NCBI GenBank assembly: GCA_021464245.1
Contig: JADCRB010000028.1
Span: forward strand, 1,359,870 to 1,423,869
Reading direction: 5' to 3'
DNA: 64,000 nucleotides
Source of the DNA: Carallia brachiata
Taxonomy: Eukaryota > Streptophyta > Magnoliopsida > Malpighiales > Rhizophoraceae
How positions within the stretch are numbered: the stretch's first letter is position 1; every line of letters starts with the position of its first letter. Below the pieces are notes generated by a model. That model was not told the origin of the DNA, made no database searches, and saw only the letters and a program-made list of their open reading frames with translations. Positions 1 to 13,755 of this stretch are shown piece by piece. Position numbers and translations under genes: made by a program.

Positions 1-1639
1 TACTAGAACAGCTATAGCATGGTGCAGGAAGCTCGAAAAATTGTGATTCTTTTTTTTTTTTTAAATAGACTATTAGAGCTCTCTACCCACCAAATTTGAC
101 TATTTTTGAATGATTATAGAATAATCAAAGAAATGTGGGAACATAGATGTTAAAGTTTCATCAGACAGTCCATACACTTTTAGTAGAATGTTACTCTCTT
201 CTAGATAGCTTTGAATTTTGAGGTGTTTCTTTTTGAACTGAATAATAGACTAGATAAGGAGTCTACACACAAAATTTTGCATTAAATTGCATAGCGTGCT
301 CTTCTAGGTAGCCATTTAAGTCACCCCATGTGCACTAGAATTTTTTGGTCGCTTGCACCCTCTAGGTAGAAAATTCATAACATTTTCTCTAGAGCTCAAA
401 AAATTGCACAACCAATCTCATTCAAACTGAGACTCATATTCCTACAAAACCATATATTGTTTAGGACCAAAATATTGTTAGAACGGGAAAGAATGTAAGA
501 TTGGAAATGAAAGAATTGTTTGAAGTCATGTAACAATGCCACTCTCCTTAAGGCAAAATTTGCCCTCACTAAATTACAATAGAGGTATAATACGAACTCT
601 CTCACAGGACAAAATGAAGCACACCCAACTGCAAGTTGCAATACTGAATTCGAGCCCTCAAGAAGTTGTTGTAATATCCAAAATTACTCATAACATGTGT
701 AAGGATTTTTCTATCTTTTCTATATCTATGTGAATGGCCAATTCACATATTTATAGTGAGAATAATAAGGTAGTTATTTGGCCCAGAGATGTCTCTTTTG
801 CGCCCAATAGACATGACTCTTCAACGTGTCTTTTCATTAATAGACGCATCTCCACAAATACCAAATTAACTAGGGGATACAACCTTTTATTTTGAAAATT
901 CTCCAACAAATATTTTTCAAGTGAGTGAATTTGATACCTAGACTTAGTCCGAACTGAATTGCTCTTAAACAGTCTTGTTGAGGTAGGGGCTTAATGAGGC
1001 CCAATATGATCTTGCTTATTTATTGCACGTGTAAGATATCATTTGTAGACCTCTTTGAACTTCCTAAATTGTATACTCAAAGGAACATACAAATGAAATC
1101 TACTTCTACTTGTGTTGATGAATTCACATCTCATCATCAAAACATGAATTCACACTTAGTAACAATTTCTTGATATATACATGTGGTGTAAATTTTCCAA
1201 TAAGTATCTTGATTGCCATTAACAGTTTGCTTGGGTTGTTTTCTTTGTTAGGTTCTTCCTCTCATAGTTCAGTACAACTTCTAATCAATGCAAGCCATGA
1301 GCACCTAAGTGTAGAGCTTGTTAAGCTTCTCTACACTAATTTATCATGTATGGAGGTATATTCTTCCCGCTTCATAAGCCTCTGGTCTCCCACCATATGA
1401 TCCTCCGTACTCCTGCCTCACGAGCCTTCTGAGTCCTACCTCACAAGCTTCTCAACTCCGACTTCATGAGATTTCGAGTTCTCACTTCACAAGATCTTGA
1501 ATTCCCTTCATGAGCTCTCAGATTTTATTCTCATAAGATTTCAGACTCAAGTCTATGAGTTCTCAAGATAGCGCCAAACTCTTTGGTTTAAACTCATCAC
1601 TGAGTTCATATTCGTTTTCGAGAAGCTAGTGACAATGAA
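1..1639. other. Intergenic, no gene recognised
   Basis: AT-rich sequence with only short, unconvincing open frames on either strand. No conserved domain, RNA gene or clean terminal repeat was seen. It could contain worn retrotransposon sequence, because the DNA just downstream looks LTR-like. Confidence 0.5.
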
Positions 1640-2930
1640 TGATTTGGGTCTGTTGGGCCTTAGACCTTAAAGCCCATGCCCTCTCATATCGACTATTACA
1701 TGGGCCTATCTAAGGTTCATGCACACTATAGTCTCATGGGCCTTATTGGCCTATACATTAAGGGTCTGTTTGGGTTACCTATTAGATGTTGTCGTTACTG
1801 ATTGTCGTTACTGATTGGTACTATTGATTGCTAATTGCTGATTTTTGTTTTTTATTGTTGATTGCTAATAAAACTAATGAAGTGTTTAATTAATATTGTA
1901 CTTGCTGTTGTTGTTAAATAATGAAATGTTTAATTTAGACATCTAATTTCTTAAGATATATCATATTGAAAATTTAATTTTTATATTTTATAATTTTATG
2001 GTTTTATAATAATATTCTATAAATAATAATAAGAATTTTTCCACTTAATTTTTAAATTTTAAAACAAATATTAATTTTTACTAGATGGTAAAAAAATATA
2101 ATGTTTAAAATTTTTTGTTATAAGTGTCAATATTAAAGAAAATTGAAGTGAAAAAAATAATATTTAAGAATAGTTGAAAAAGAAAATATTGTGTTTATAC
2201 AATATTAATGAAATAGGTTAACATATCTAATTCATGTGGCAAGTAAAAATAATAATAAAATTATATAAATATTCTTTAATGGTAATTTGGTTCATATAAA
2301 TTATTATTGATTTTACAAGTGAAATGTAGACCAAAAACTAGCAAAAAGTAGTTTTCACTTACTTTTCAATTAGTTGCTATTCGGGAGTTGTATAAGGAAA
2401 TAAGTAAAATCAAACAGCAGCACCAAAAAGTTTACCAAATACTTATCTCCCTACTTTTTGAAAACGAAATTCAAATGCACCCTCAAAAGTTTACTCAAAC
2501 ACCCCCTAACACCGCTTTGCAGACCCTATAAATAAGAGGGTTCTCACTCTTCTGAAAGAGGGTCCTCACTTCATAAATAAGAGGGTCTTCATCCTTTAAA
2601 AAGTCTTCTCATAGGTCATGTATAGACACACATCACACTTGCTAGACTCTCTCTCTAGACACTCAGTGTTGACTTAGGCATTAGCGTGCTAATGTCTGGG
2701 AAACTCCCCAACCTTCTATAGCTTTGCTTCGTTTTGTAAGTGTTAGACCTCGATTAACCATCCTCAACTTGGTTCCTCCATCTGAACTAAGCACGGTACC
2801 CTTCAATGATAATTTTTCTCATCAATTTTACATAATCAACAAAAGATATTATGCCTTCCAAATGGATGTCATAATTATGATCATTTTGGCTATGTCGCAT
2901 TTTTAATTAGTTAAGTCATTGGAAAACAAA
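1640..2930 (+). repeat. LTR-like remnant interrupted by a MITE
   Basis: Once the MITE at 1762-2506 is set aside, the flanks form a stretch with LTR-like character. A TATAAATA box lies near 2527, followed by repeated 'ataagagggt' segments and then a 'gttgacttaggcattagcgtg' type stretch near 2668 that resembles the 3' part of some plant LTRs. No second LTR, primer-binding site or target duplication was found, so this would be a solo or truncated LTR. The limits are approximate. Confidence 0.3.
1762..2506. mobile_element. Tourist-like (PIF/Harbinger) MITE
   Basis: The 745-bp element starts GGGTCTGTTTGGG and ends with the approximate inverse, CTCAAACACCCCC. It is flanked on both sides by the 3-bp duplication TAA (1759-1761 and 2507-2509). 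GGG(T/C)CTGTTTGG termini with a TWA duplication are the hallmark of Tourist-type elements. The interior is very AT-rich and has no coding capacity, so it would depend on a PIF/Harbinger transposase encoded elsewhere. Confidence 0.75.
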
Positions 2931-5900
2931 AAATTTTCTTAGATATGGGATGTGTTGGTATATCTAATCCAACCCACTACCATGTTAGCTTAGTGGTGTG
3001 TATGTAACCCAAGGCGCTAAATTGAGTTGCATAAAGAAAAGTAAAGATTTTAAACTTTTATGTGAAATAAACTCAACCAACTCAATATCTGATGATCACA
3101 CTGAATTTATAATATGGATAAACTGCAAATCAATGCTAAATTTTGATCAAGTTTTTCAATTAAATTCTATTACTTTTTACTTTGTCATTTGATTCCCACA
3201 CTTTTGTCATGTTCTCTCAGTAAGTCTATTTTTTGATGAAATTTAGTTAAATCGTTTAAAACAAACAAGGTGTTTGATGAAATGGAATATGCTCTAAACA
3301 TTTCAGATTTCGTGTAATAATATACTTGAATAGAACAAAATATAAAGGTATAAGAAGTAAATGAGAAAAAAAAAATAACATTAGATTAAAAAATCTATAA
3401 AAATTTAAGACGTACTAATTGCTCGAGCATGTTGGAATTAATGTAACACAAAACCTATTAGCTCGAAAGCGCCATGGAGAGCAACAAAAGTCCACAAATC
3501 GCCTAATTGACACCAACGAGTAAAATCTCCTTATGCTTTAGGGCCTCGTAGGAACAACTACAGTGGTTAAGTAGTTGTAACATTCCAAATAGGAACTAGC
3601 CCCATCAACAAGTGCCTTGACTAAACCATACTCAACATCTGGTCTTGCTTTCTAGCTCAGTTGTAAGTGCCTCAATTAGTCCAAATTTTCTGCTTCTCGT
3701 TTGTTCTTGGAATAGAGATTCAGTTTGTAAGGAATAAAGCGGAACAAAAATTTAAAGATCTTTTGATTTCTCAAGATGAATTAGGTAACTTATTTAGTGT
3801 AATCACAACCTAATATAGCGAAACAAAAATTTAAAGAAGCAGAACCCAGCTCAACCATGATTGCCTTTTTTACTGTTGTCCGCGATGGGTACGTTTTTCT
3901 TTGGCATCTATTTATTACGTTTATACCTGCAAAAACTGACCCCAAACTAGATGGCTCTTGTATAGCGTGTGGATCTTTATCAATGTTAACCAACCAAACA
4001 ATGTCACTATGTCATTACTGTGAGCAATAGAGGATGGCAAGTGAAGATTGTGGATTTTTGAAGTGGTTGGACGCTATGGAGGGAAATAATGCAGTAAGGG
4101 AAGAAGACACAGATTTGCAATATGCCATGGCCTTAAAGAGGGAGGCTGAGAGCGAGCGTCAAAGTGGTGATGAAGCAAGTGCTTGGGTAGAAGTGGAGCG
4201 GTGAGTTGAGAATCTATCTGTCAATGGGATGGGGCCCATTAATTGACTCTACATGATATAAACCTCCCAACGAAGGACCTATGAGCTATCGTTGATTGCA
4301 AATAACCATTGTTTAGGTGATCATAGTTGGACCAAATGTAGAAATCTATGCACTAACAGTACTATAATGGGATTGGGCCTTTACCACGTTTATTGGGCTT
4401 TGTCACTTTTGTTTTACATGCTCTTTTGTGGTATAAATCAGGGACCCATCTTGGACCGAGCCTGATTCAGTGGCTATTAATGGAATGCATCCATTTCCAT
4501 ATTTTATACACCCCACAATAATGTTAATTCCAATGGCAACAATAACTCACTTTTATCCAACTACGAGCTAGAAAGGGTACATTAATCACTATAATTCATA
4601 TGCGAAAATTTTATTGACTCAGCATGACTAATCGAAGTTGCAACAAATTGTCCTTTTTAAGCAGAACGATATAGCATAACTTACTCGCGCACTATAGGAT
4701 GTTTTGCCAATAAGATGTATGTCACTAATGTGACGAATACCTAATTTCGATAAACCAATAAACCCACATGAATAAATAAGACAACCAGAATTTTTTGTTG
4801 AAGTTTTCCTTGATTGAAATAGCACGATTAAATTTTTCAAAAAATAAAAAATTAAATTTTATTTTTTTCCTATTATTGTAAAAAGTTATGTCTTGATTGC
4901 TAAAAATATGTCACTTGCCTTAATTGAGTAAATTTTTAACTACAAAATGTTTCATGAAGCGCAATAGCACGTTGACAAACAAAGTCAATGGACCATCTCT
5001 ATTCTTACTAACAGTTATTGATACTTACTATAAATACCTCCAATAAGGCATCACATTATATTTACTGGACTATTTATCTTATTTAAATTTTTCCATCATT
5101 TGCAACAGCTCTTTTTTTTGCTCCCATCCCACTCTCTATGGAAACAAAATATAACCTACACTCAAGACTGATGGAAAAAAAAAAAACAATGTCCAAAATT
5201 ATCCTACCAACTAAAAACATACATGGTGCTGGATAAATTCACAATAAGGTTAGTAACTATTGACTTTGGTCAAATAAGGTCAGAAACGAAAAATTTTGTT
5301 CAAATATACTTAGAACAAACACAAATCGTGAAATTTTGGGTCTTCCGTTAAATCAAACGTTAATTGCTGACGTGTTACACATCGTAGACACTGACGTGGC
5401 ATTGACCAACAAACTTAGTCAGCATTTATGCTGACTAAGACAAAATAATGACATGGTGAGTTACAAACGGATCACTAAATTTTGATTTTCACCAAAAAAT
5501 TAAAATTTTGAGAAACAAAGGTAAATAAAAAAGTTCAAAATTTCTAAACATTCAAAAAGTAAAGCCCAACATTTGTGAAAAAATTTTCAAAAATGTTTAA
5601 ATTTCCAAAGTAAATTTAAAGCATATAGAAATTATAAATTTCAAAATAATTTAAGGTAATCAACCAAAAGTTTTAAATTTATAAAAAATTATAAAAATAA
5701 TTCAAAACTTCTAAAAATATAAAGAAATTTCAAAGTATTAAAAATATTTAATTTTTTTAAAAATATAAATTTCAAAGAATTATATAATCTAAAATTTTAA
5801 AAAAAATTAAATAGTATATAATTTTTTTAAGGGCGTGAGCATATAGACCGAATGAAGATGATAATGCAATGGACTTTAATATTTATGCAACATGACAGAT

Positions 5901-6339
5901 CAAATATGGTACAATAAATCATAATATTATCTTTTGTTGCAAAAGAAATTAGAACCGTTGCAGAAATATTTTTCATTGTTCCAGAAATGACACGCTTCTG
6001 TCCTCCTCCTTCGGTCTTCTTATCATTTTAGGGGAATACAGAAGACAAAACACAAGACCGCACGCGAGAGAGAGAGACGGAAGATAGTTGGATGGCCACT
6101 AAAATGTCAGCCTCAACTTGGGAAAATTACAAACAGGCCAGTGTCACTTGCTTTTTGCACGGACACCTTCCGTTTAACTAACCAAACACAAACAGTTTAC
6201 TATTGAAAATGCTTATGCCGCATGCATATTAATACACTTCAAGTGTCGGTGGGGAATATGAAGTTGCCAAAATTTCCCGTGCATTTTTATACGTACTCAT
6301 AAGAAATAATAGTTATGCGAATTCAAAGATCCGTCTTCA
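2931..6339. other. Intergenic, no gene recognised
   Basis: The sequence is AT-rich, and beyond about 5500 it is nearly pure A/T with many short repeats of 'aaattt'. No open frame longer than about 70 codons looks real. A perfect hairpin lies at 5414-5439, and the sequence around it (5230-5470), with 'gctgacgtg' and 'actgacgtggca', looks like a worn short transposon. Confidence 0.5.
5414..5439. repeat. Perfect 12-bp inverted repeat
   Basis: CTTAGTCAGCAT is followed by two bases and then its exact inverse complement. It probably lies at the centre of an old fold-back or MITE remnant, since the flanks carry further short repeats of the same words. It is not next to any gene. Confidence 0.6.
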
Positions 6340-9300
6340 AACCAGCAAGTTGTCTAGTAGCAGCTCGAACTTCGTCAGCAAGGTCATTGATCCAGCTGAT
6401 AACATAATCCTACCCATATTATGCTACATGAGTCTGCAGATAATACAAATTCCATTCAGTCAAGTCCTCACTAACAAATAATTTACTAATGCAAGTTAAT
6501 AAAGTGTTAGTGATTCAACCTTAGGATCAAAATGTCTCATTTCCATGCCATCCCACATTTCCATAAACTTCATAACCATGACTCCACAATCTTGCATGTA
6601 AATTGCACTCAAATCAACATAAAATAATATACTTATTTTAATATATTCGCTCAATAGTAATTGAAACCTTGGCCTTATACGATTGTTCAACTAGCATAAT
6701 ATTTAAAATCAAATACTACACACTTACCCATTCTCCTGCTGGGGTACTATTATATCTTGTTGTTTAAAATTTTTTAGACAATACTACTTCCTACATACTA
6801 TTATATCTATTGTGTACCACACGCTCCTCAAGCAGTGCACATTCGGATGCTCTAGCAGAAGACTGGGGATCTAGCACCTACAGACGCCTATCGTGGAGAT
6901 TTGCAACCCACAGAAACTAGTGCTGCTTGAATAGTATGGGTATGAAGACCTACACACATATAAATAATTATGGTAACCCAAGAGAAACAATGGAATTACA
7001 GTCTTTTGCATCCTGCAAGTTTTCCGTCTAATCACTTAGCTTCCCTCATAACCCACCAGCTCGCACTTGAGGATTGAATATCCAACGTATTCTTCACGAA
7101 ATTCCTGAGGATAAGCAATTGCCTCCCACTGCCTCATTGGAATATTAGCTTCTGCATCTCCACCAGCGTCTTGCACAATAGACGTCTAAACACATTTCTT
7201 TTCCTTTTAAACACCAAACTTTTATTCACACTGGAATAACATAGATGTACCCAACAAACAAGCTACTTACAACCAACTATGGGCTCAAGTAGTGCCTCTG
7301 AAAACGCCACTCATTTGCTGCTGGTGGTTGAGCAGCAAAGAATGGAAATGGATTACCTTGCGCATCACAAACAAACATAGCAGAAAATAAGTGTCAGCAT
7401 CAATACAAGTACATTCTCTCTTCAACATTATCAAACTACTTTCCACAAGAGACATACGTTCATAGACATTCGAGATGCCATATCATACTCACAATATTCG
7501 ACACCCATTGGCGGGGCCCAAGACAGCGGAGGTCTTTCAAATACAACACAATTCTTTTCCCAAGGATACCAACATCGGGTTGTACAAACATAAAATACAT
7601 TGAGTTCTGTTATAAATGAATATATGTAAACAACCTATAGCATATATATGTTTATCTCAATATTATATTATTTCAAATTTCTATTTTTTGAAGGAAGAAT
7701 ATTACACACTTGTCAAAAATCGTGTTGGCGTCATTCACGTTGCCAAGTATACAACCAAATCTCCTTCTTCGTGAATTCTCCAACGAGTCCCATTAATTTG
7801 TGGGTACAATGTGCAGTGTTAGTTGTGGTGGTCAGGTTGTTCAACCCCATTTGCTGGTCCAATTCCCTGTCCCTTGGACATTTCACTTTCTCTCTTGGTT
7901 GCTTTATCTCAAGCCTCTTGTGTTGCTTCAAGCTCCAGGCGCGCGTCATTGGCCCTATACATTGGCAAAGGTAACAAATGCCACAGCCACAATATTAGTT
8001 AGATTCGTGTATTTAAAAGTAACAAATCCCACTTCATGAAAAGCAAATACCAAAATATCCCAAAATATCTCATTTCACATACAGCATGCCTACTTAAGCT
8101 ATACCTATGCTACTAAGTATATGCTAAAATCAACACTTACGCACTGGGTCTGATGGAGATTTCTCCTATCCTGAAGAACCACGAGACTGAGATCGACAAG
8201 GGTAGGTGCTTATAGGAACCAATTGTGACTTACTTGTGGCCTTCCTCATCCCACTATCATTTACCAATTCATTGTACTTCGTTTCTTCGTTTTCGACACC
8301 GGCGACTATCACACAATTACCCTCTAACCCCTTCTCCACAAATCCTGATCTTCCATAATTTAACTCATCGTCGCAATTTTCACCCACACTGCACTCTTCC
8401 ACATGCCTGCATTCTTTTTTCCCACTTTCCCTATCATTTGCTTCCTCGTCTTCCTCCCCATCAACTTTGTAATTAATATCGCAGTGACACTCCTTGCCTT
8501 TTTCTAGTTCATCCATAAACTGTTTTCTTACATTGCTTTCCCTTCCTACACCTCCATCCATCTCTTCCTCAACTCCGTTGCGATTAACATCCATCTGAAC
8601 TTCACCATAGTCCTTCATTTTGCCATTCGCCCCAACAGATAACTTAGGATCTGCAACAAAAAAATATAACGTTACAACCTTTTTTTCAAAAGTTAGTACT
8701 ATTTTCCCTATATAAGGGGTGCTACATCTTCTACCAAATTTTCTTTTCAGCTACTACATTTCATTCCACCCAACCCTTGCATTAACATTGCTGCCACAGC
8801 TAGACTACACGTCTTTTTCCTACTTACCGTTTCATTATTTCATCACTTTTTTTAATAACTCTCTCTTTCAATCATGTATATATTTCATTGTTCTCAAGTC
8901 TTGTGCCCACTGACCTATATTGCTACTTTTCATTCCAGACCTTTCTTCTCTGACACTTTTGGCATCTGTGTCTGCTTCATCTCCTTTAACATTTTCCACT
9001 TTATGCCTTTTTTTTTTCTAGAAAATATGCCCTGCTTTCTTCCTATAACCCTCGCATGATTTTGCTAACGCTTCGAGGCACCACCAATCTTCATTTGCAA
9101 TTCCTGGGTGTAGGCTTTCATGTACTTCACCATTAGAGCACAAGCTATCTTTCCAAATTCACCCTTACACCACCAACAATGACACCCATAACTTCAGACA
9201 TAATGCACGTTAAATTTTTGGCTTCTTCGTCTCGATTTCTATAAATAAAAAAAAAAAGTTAGCTATTTCCATTCTCACCTCATTACAACTAGTGATAGCA

Positions 9301-10403
9301 GAAGGACCCTCAAAGTTCACCAAATTTGGATCTGGTCTCAATTGCTGCCAAATCCCCCGCCCACACATTGACATATTCAAACATTAGCTACTATCTTTGC
9401 ATGAATCAATTCCTTCATACCAACCTAAATAAATATGCTTGCAGAATCTTTTATTTCCTCACTAAGGTTGAAATTAGCATACTCAAGTGCCATCTTCACT
9501 CTACGCCTTCCCCGGGACTTATTCCAAAACTTCAAGGGATGTTCATTTCTGGTCGCTGCTTAAAGTTTGTCAGCGGAAACCTCTCCAAATAAAATACCTG
9601 CAACATGTACACCAACCTCATCAACTACATACTTGTAAATTAGCAGTAAAACAACCTTAAATTCATAGCCAATGTTACCATCAACAACAACAAACACCCA
9701 CCAACACTATGCTTTCCTGACTCCTTTGCTCGTTTCCTTTCACCCTGTCTAAAAATCTTTATCTCATCACATGGCCATGCAAGGACAAACTCCCCCCATC
9801 TATATTTCTTAACATTGGTCACATCCACCACAACACTATGTAGCTTTGGGGATGGGTACTAGGAGGATGTTGGACACAATACAGCCCCCCAATGCAGGCA
9901 ACAAAAATGCTTGCTTGAGGATCACATCATCCACACCACTTTGACATAATATTTTTTTAAGACTCTCAAAATTCACCCGCCTTTCAACATATTTTGTTGA
10001 TACCTTCTCTGCCATCCCTTCCCTCTTCTCCTCCTCCTTTTCCTCCTCACCTTGTGCTGCTATCAGCTCTCTCAGCTTTTTTTTCCACTAATTTGCCTCT
10101 TTCCTTGTCACTTTCCACCAGATTCGGGCCATTAAGAACACCCATCAACTCTACTACATCATTTGCACTAATTCGCTTCCGCTCCCCTCCCACAACAAGC
10201 TCACCTTTGTAAAAGTCAATGTGCCTAAGTAACAAGATAATGAACTTCTTCGGCGTGTTCCGACAAGACATCCCCACAAATTCTTGGAACCCCATTTCGG
10301 TTATTGTCGCATGGACAGGTGATGAGCTCCCCAAACCTTTAACCAAATGGATTACTTGTTGTGGACAATAACGAGAATAAAAAGGCCCCTGCAAATACAA
10401 CAA
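6340..10403 (-). pseudogene. Decayed Ulp1-like (C48) cysteine protease gene
   Basis: Read right to left, pieces appear in the order seen in the transposon-associated Ulp1-like proteins of plants. The N-terminal domain (10403-10047) carries 'EMGFQEFVGMSCRN' and an 'ISANDVVELMGV' segment. Next comes 'YRWGEFVLAW..CDEIKIFR...SVGGCLLLLM' (about 9819-9660). A highly acidic, low-complexity linker follows (8618-8166), then a protease-like C-terminus. In the last part I see the presumed catalytic His in 'FKQH' (about 6920-6935), the Asp in 'VLDPQSS' (about 6860-6880) and the Cys in 'QDCGVMVMKF' (Cys codon 6586-6588). The codon after the His, where Trp is usual, is TAG (6917-6919), and other stops and frame changes break the frame. 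In this family (SUMO-protease fold, often carried by MULE-type elements) it would have cleaved a Ub-like tag. Exon limits are not resolved, and no flanking terminal repeats were found. Confidence 0.6.
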
Positions 10404-13400
10404 TTTCCCCCATTAATAAATTTTCCACCTACATACATTTTTTTCACATCATTTTACCTCCTTATTACTCACTTGATCCTTTTTGCTTATACCTTTCCCT
10501 TTGCTACAGTTCTTTCTTGGCTTTTTGCCAGTGCCATTCAACTTCAGTGCTTCCTTCTTAAATTTGTTCTGCCCTGCATCAACTTACTCCATCCATGCCT
10601 TGCCAACTTCTACTGCAACATCACCTTGAATAATATTTTCAAATTACACTTTCAAATTCCTCTAACTATTATTGTACAACTTGATGCAGTCTTTCTCTTA
10701 TCACATTTCTATATTATACTCACAGTGCATCGTTTCTTTCCAGAATTCCCTGAGTTAGCCTAGTTTGCCATATACCACTTCCTATCAATAAAGTCCACAA
10801 TTTACTTGCACAGCCATGTTTGATCAACAAAAATTCAAATAAACACATCGTTTTGAACTTCATCCCTTTCATTATAGGTTACAAGTCAAATCCTCTTACC
10901 AAAAGCAGTTGTAACCTGACTTCGCTTTCCTTCACTTTCCGGGTGGTAGTAGAACAGTGTTTGATAGCCACCTACATAGCTCAAATGACTGTCCACCTTT
11001 CTCATCTGACACTAGTGACTCTGAACTACTCCAACACTCATCTGCCGAGCTTCCAACTATGTATTCCTCCTCTGACTTCTTTCCCATTCTTCAATTTATA
11101 GCTTTTGCAATCATAATTGTAACTTAGTGTTAACAAAACCCTGTTACATTGATCACAATATTGTTCACCACAAAACTAAACCAAAAATAACATTTCAACC
11201 TATGTTTCATAACTAATTTCACCTACGGATTTCCCCCTTTCCACTTACTGACATATCAAATGCGGTTTCCCTTCATTCTGTTTTGCGGCTCATTGTATGT
11301 TGCTCTATTTCACATATAGTAAAAGCATTTTTACCTTCTGGTGCCCCAATTAAAATCTATACTTCCTTCTTCTCACTCCTACTGCTTCACAGAGCATTCA
11401 CATCATCAAATACCCACATGTTCTCAATTTAAGCATCTTATTTCCAACAAAACAATAAATACAACAATGTCTGCTTCTAATTAAAACTCACCTCTTTTAC
11501 CACTCTGTAGCGCAATGAAAACCTTTGCGTGTCCTAATTCTCCAAGCTGATTTCTGTTCCCACTATACCACGTCAGTATCTCCCTCCACACTTTCTTTCC
11601 GCAGTGGTTTCCAATTTTTCCGGCACAACTTGTCCCTCTACAAACTCTCATATGGCACCCCTAGTTTCCTACTCTCTTTTGACTTCCTTGTTCACAATTT
11701 CTCGAATTTCTTTCTCCTTTTTTCGTTTTTTTTTTTCTACTTAGCCCTTTGGCTTCTCACATAAGCTGCCTGCCACTCACTTTCTGAATTTCAAATTTGC
11801 AAAACCCAAACCTGACTTTTCAATTTTTTTCTTTTCCAATTTTTGATTTTTTTTTCATTTTCTTTTGCAAAACTTTTTTTGTTCACTTTATCATCCCTGT
11901 GGGACTTGCCCCTCCACGTCATTATTGATGTTTTCTGTCCCCTGCTTACGGCCTCCTACTTGCCCCCATATAATTAAGCAAAACAAGTGAATTCAAACAA
12001 TAATACAATAGTAAATTCCACTCATAACTGGTGCCACCATACTCTTTTGACTCCTTGGGAAATATTATGTCGAAGGACAGTCCAAGTTTCCTGGGAACCG
12101 ATTCGGATTAGTAAAAAAAATTGTTATATCCTTTGATTTCCACTTGTTGAAATGTACAGAAAACCAAATATGCCTGTTCACATGAACCTCATGAGAGATG
12201 TAATAGCATTTTTCTTGGGGAAAAAAAAGGAAAAAAGAAAACATTGCCCCAATGATAATGTTGCAGATCAAAGCTTTACAATGAGTTGGCAAAGTTAGGC
12301 TTAAATTTTGTCCATAATGGTCACGACTATATTAAAAGCTACACGTGCATTTCCTATTATACACCATAAAAGTATATCTCGTTATTACTTATGCCCAAAA
12401 AGGCACACTTAACACCTAATTGCCGAGATGACAATAAGGAGTGCAAACAAAGGTGATTATGTGTACAATTAGGAAAATCTCCAAAGCTCTTTGAAATTGT
12501 AACTATATATATACGTACATCCATAGATATGTACTTACATATAAGTCTAAAAAAATTAACAGTTTGCAAAGAAAACAATGCTGCGCTTTGTTTTTGCAGA
12601 AACATTGTGCGCAGGAGAAAATCAAGGGTTGATTGGGAAGTATTTCAACTCCGACCAAGAGTTTTGATAGCTCATGTTACTTTTGTTGTCCAGAGCAAGA
12701 AAGATTTATAGTTGAAAGCCAACCAAGGGCGGCTTTCTCTCCAATTGATTCTCAAGATTGCTGGCCATGCAATCTTTTTTGGTCAACTTCGAAGTCGCGG
12801 GATGTTGACTAAGCAGACAACTAAATGATGTAGGAATGATGTCATGAATGTGCATGATTGACTGGGTTTGTGTGCTTATTCTTCACGGTCCTATATTGTT
12901 TTTTCTGTGGCTGCTATGCTATCGGCTTCCTTTCCATTTACAGAGTGGAAAATAGTATATCTATTTGAGTCTGGCTGCAGATTTGTTAACAAGAGTATTG
13001 ATATATGGCACGAATGATTTCTTCCCGACTCTTCACAAATTGATACTTTTGTTGATGTGATAAGAGGTTTTTAGTAATTTTGGTTTTATTTTTTTAAAAC
13101 TAAACTCTATATATACTTAGTACTACCATATATTTTATATCACTAATCTCTCTATTCGTGAAATTTCGTGAAGAAATTTTCGTTCTGTTTATCTTTATTA
13201 TTCTACAAATAGTCTCTTGTCCTGCCGGGATCTATTGTTTCTCCCCATTTGTCCCGATCATTGTGAGATCTTTCTTCTCTTTTGTTTGAAAACTAATTTT
13301 TTTGGTCCTTTTTCCAACGAAATTTGGTGGAAATTCATCAAAATAAATATCAGTCAGTTAAATTTCTCATCTTCTTTAACTGCGGTTAATTAAACAAGAT

Positions 13401-13755
13401 GGAAATTCAAGAACGTGATGTTATAATACATTGAATTGACAAATTGCCCCATTATTTATTGCCAATAATGCCACCAGCAGCAGTGTACATGTTTGCTAAC
13501 ATTTTAACATAAGCAGCATGGCTCCTCTGTGGTACTTTTTACAACTTGTTACAAGATGAAAACAAATAACGAATTTGGAACAAAGCTAGAGATAGTAAGA
13601 CGATTAGTACAGTTGTTTTACCAAAGCTACTGAAAGCTAATGCGACATTTTTCTAGAGGGTCACACTTAATAGCATCCCAACTGCCCTAAAAGTAAAATT
13701 TTCATGGTCAGCCATTTAGCAACACCTTCTAGTAAAATAATTAGTATCCCTAGCA
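10404..13755. other. Intergenic, no gene recognised
   Basis: From 10404 to about 11900 the plus strand is unusually pyrimidine-rich (C and T runs), so it gives several open frames rich in Ser, Pro, Phe and Leu that look like composition artefacts. From 11900 on it is ordinary AT-rich spacer. No domain, RNA gene or terminal repeat was recognised. Confidence 0.5.

Noticed and set aside
7648..8476. Plus-strand open frames opposite the Ulp1-like region
   Set aside because: They are shadows of the minus-strand gene remnants (acidic linker and neighbours); no domain of their own.
10404..11764. Several plus-strand open frames rich in Ser, Pro, Phe and Leu
   Set aside because: They follow the pyrimidine bias of this stretch, have no domain and overlap each other, and lie upstream of the decayed minus-strand protease gene.
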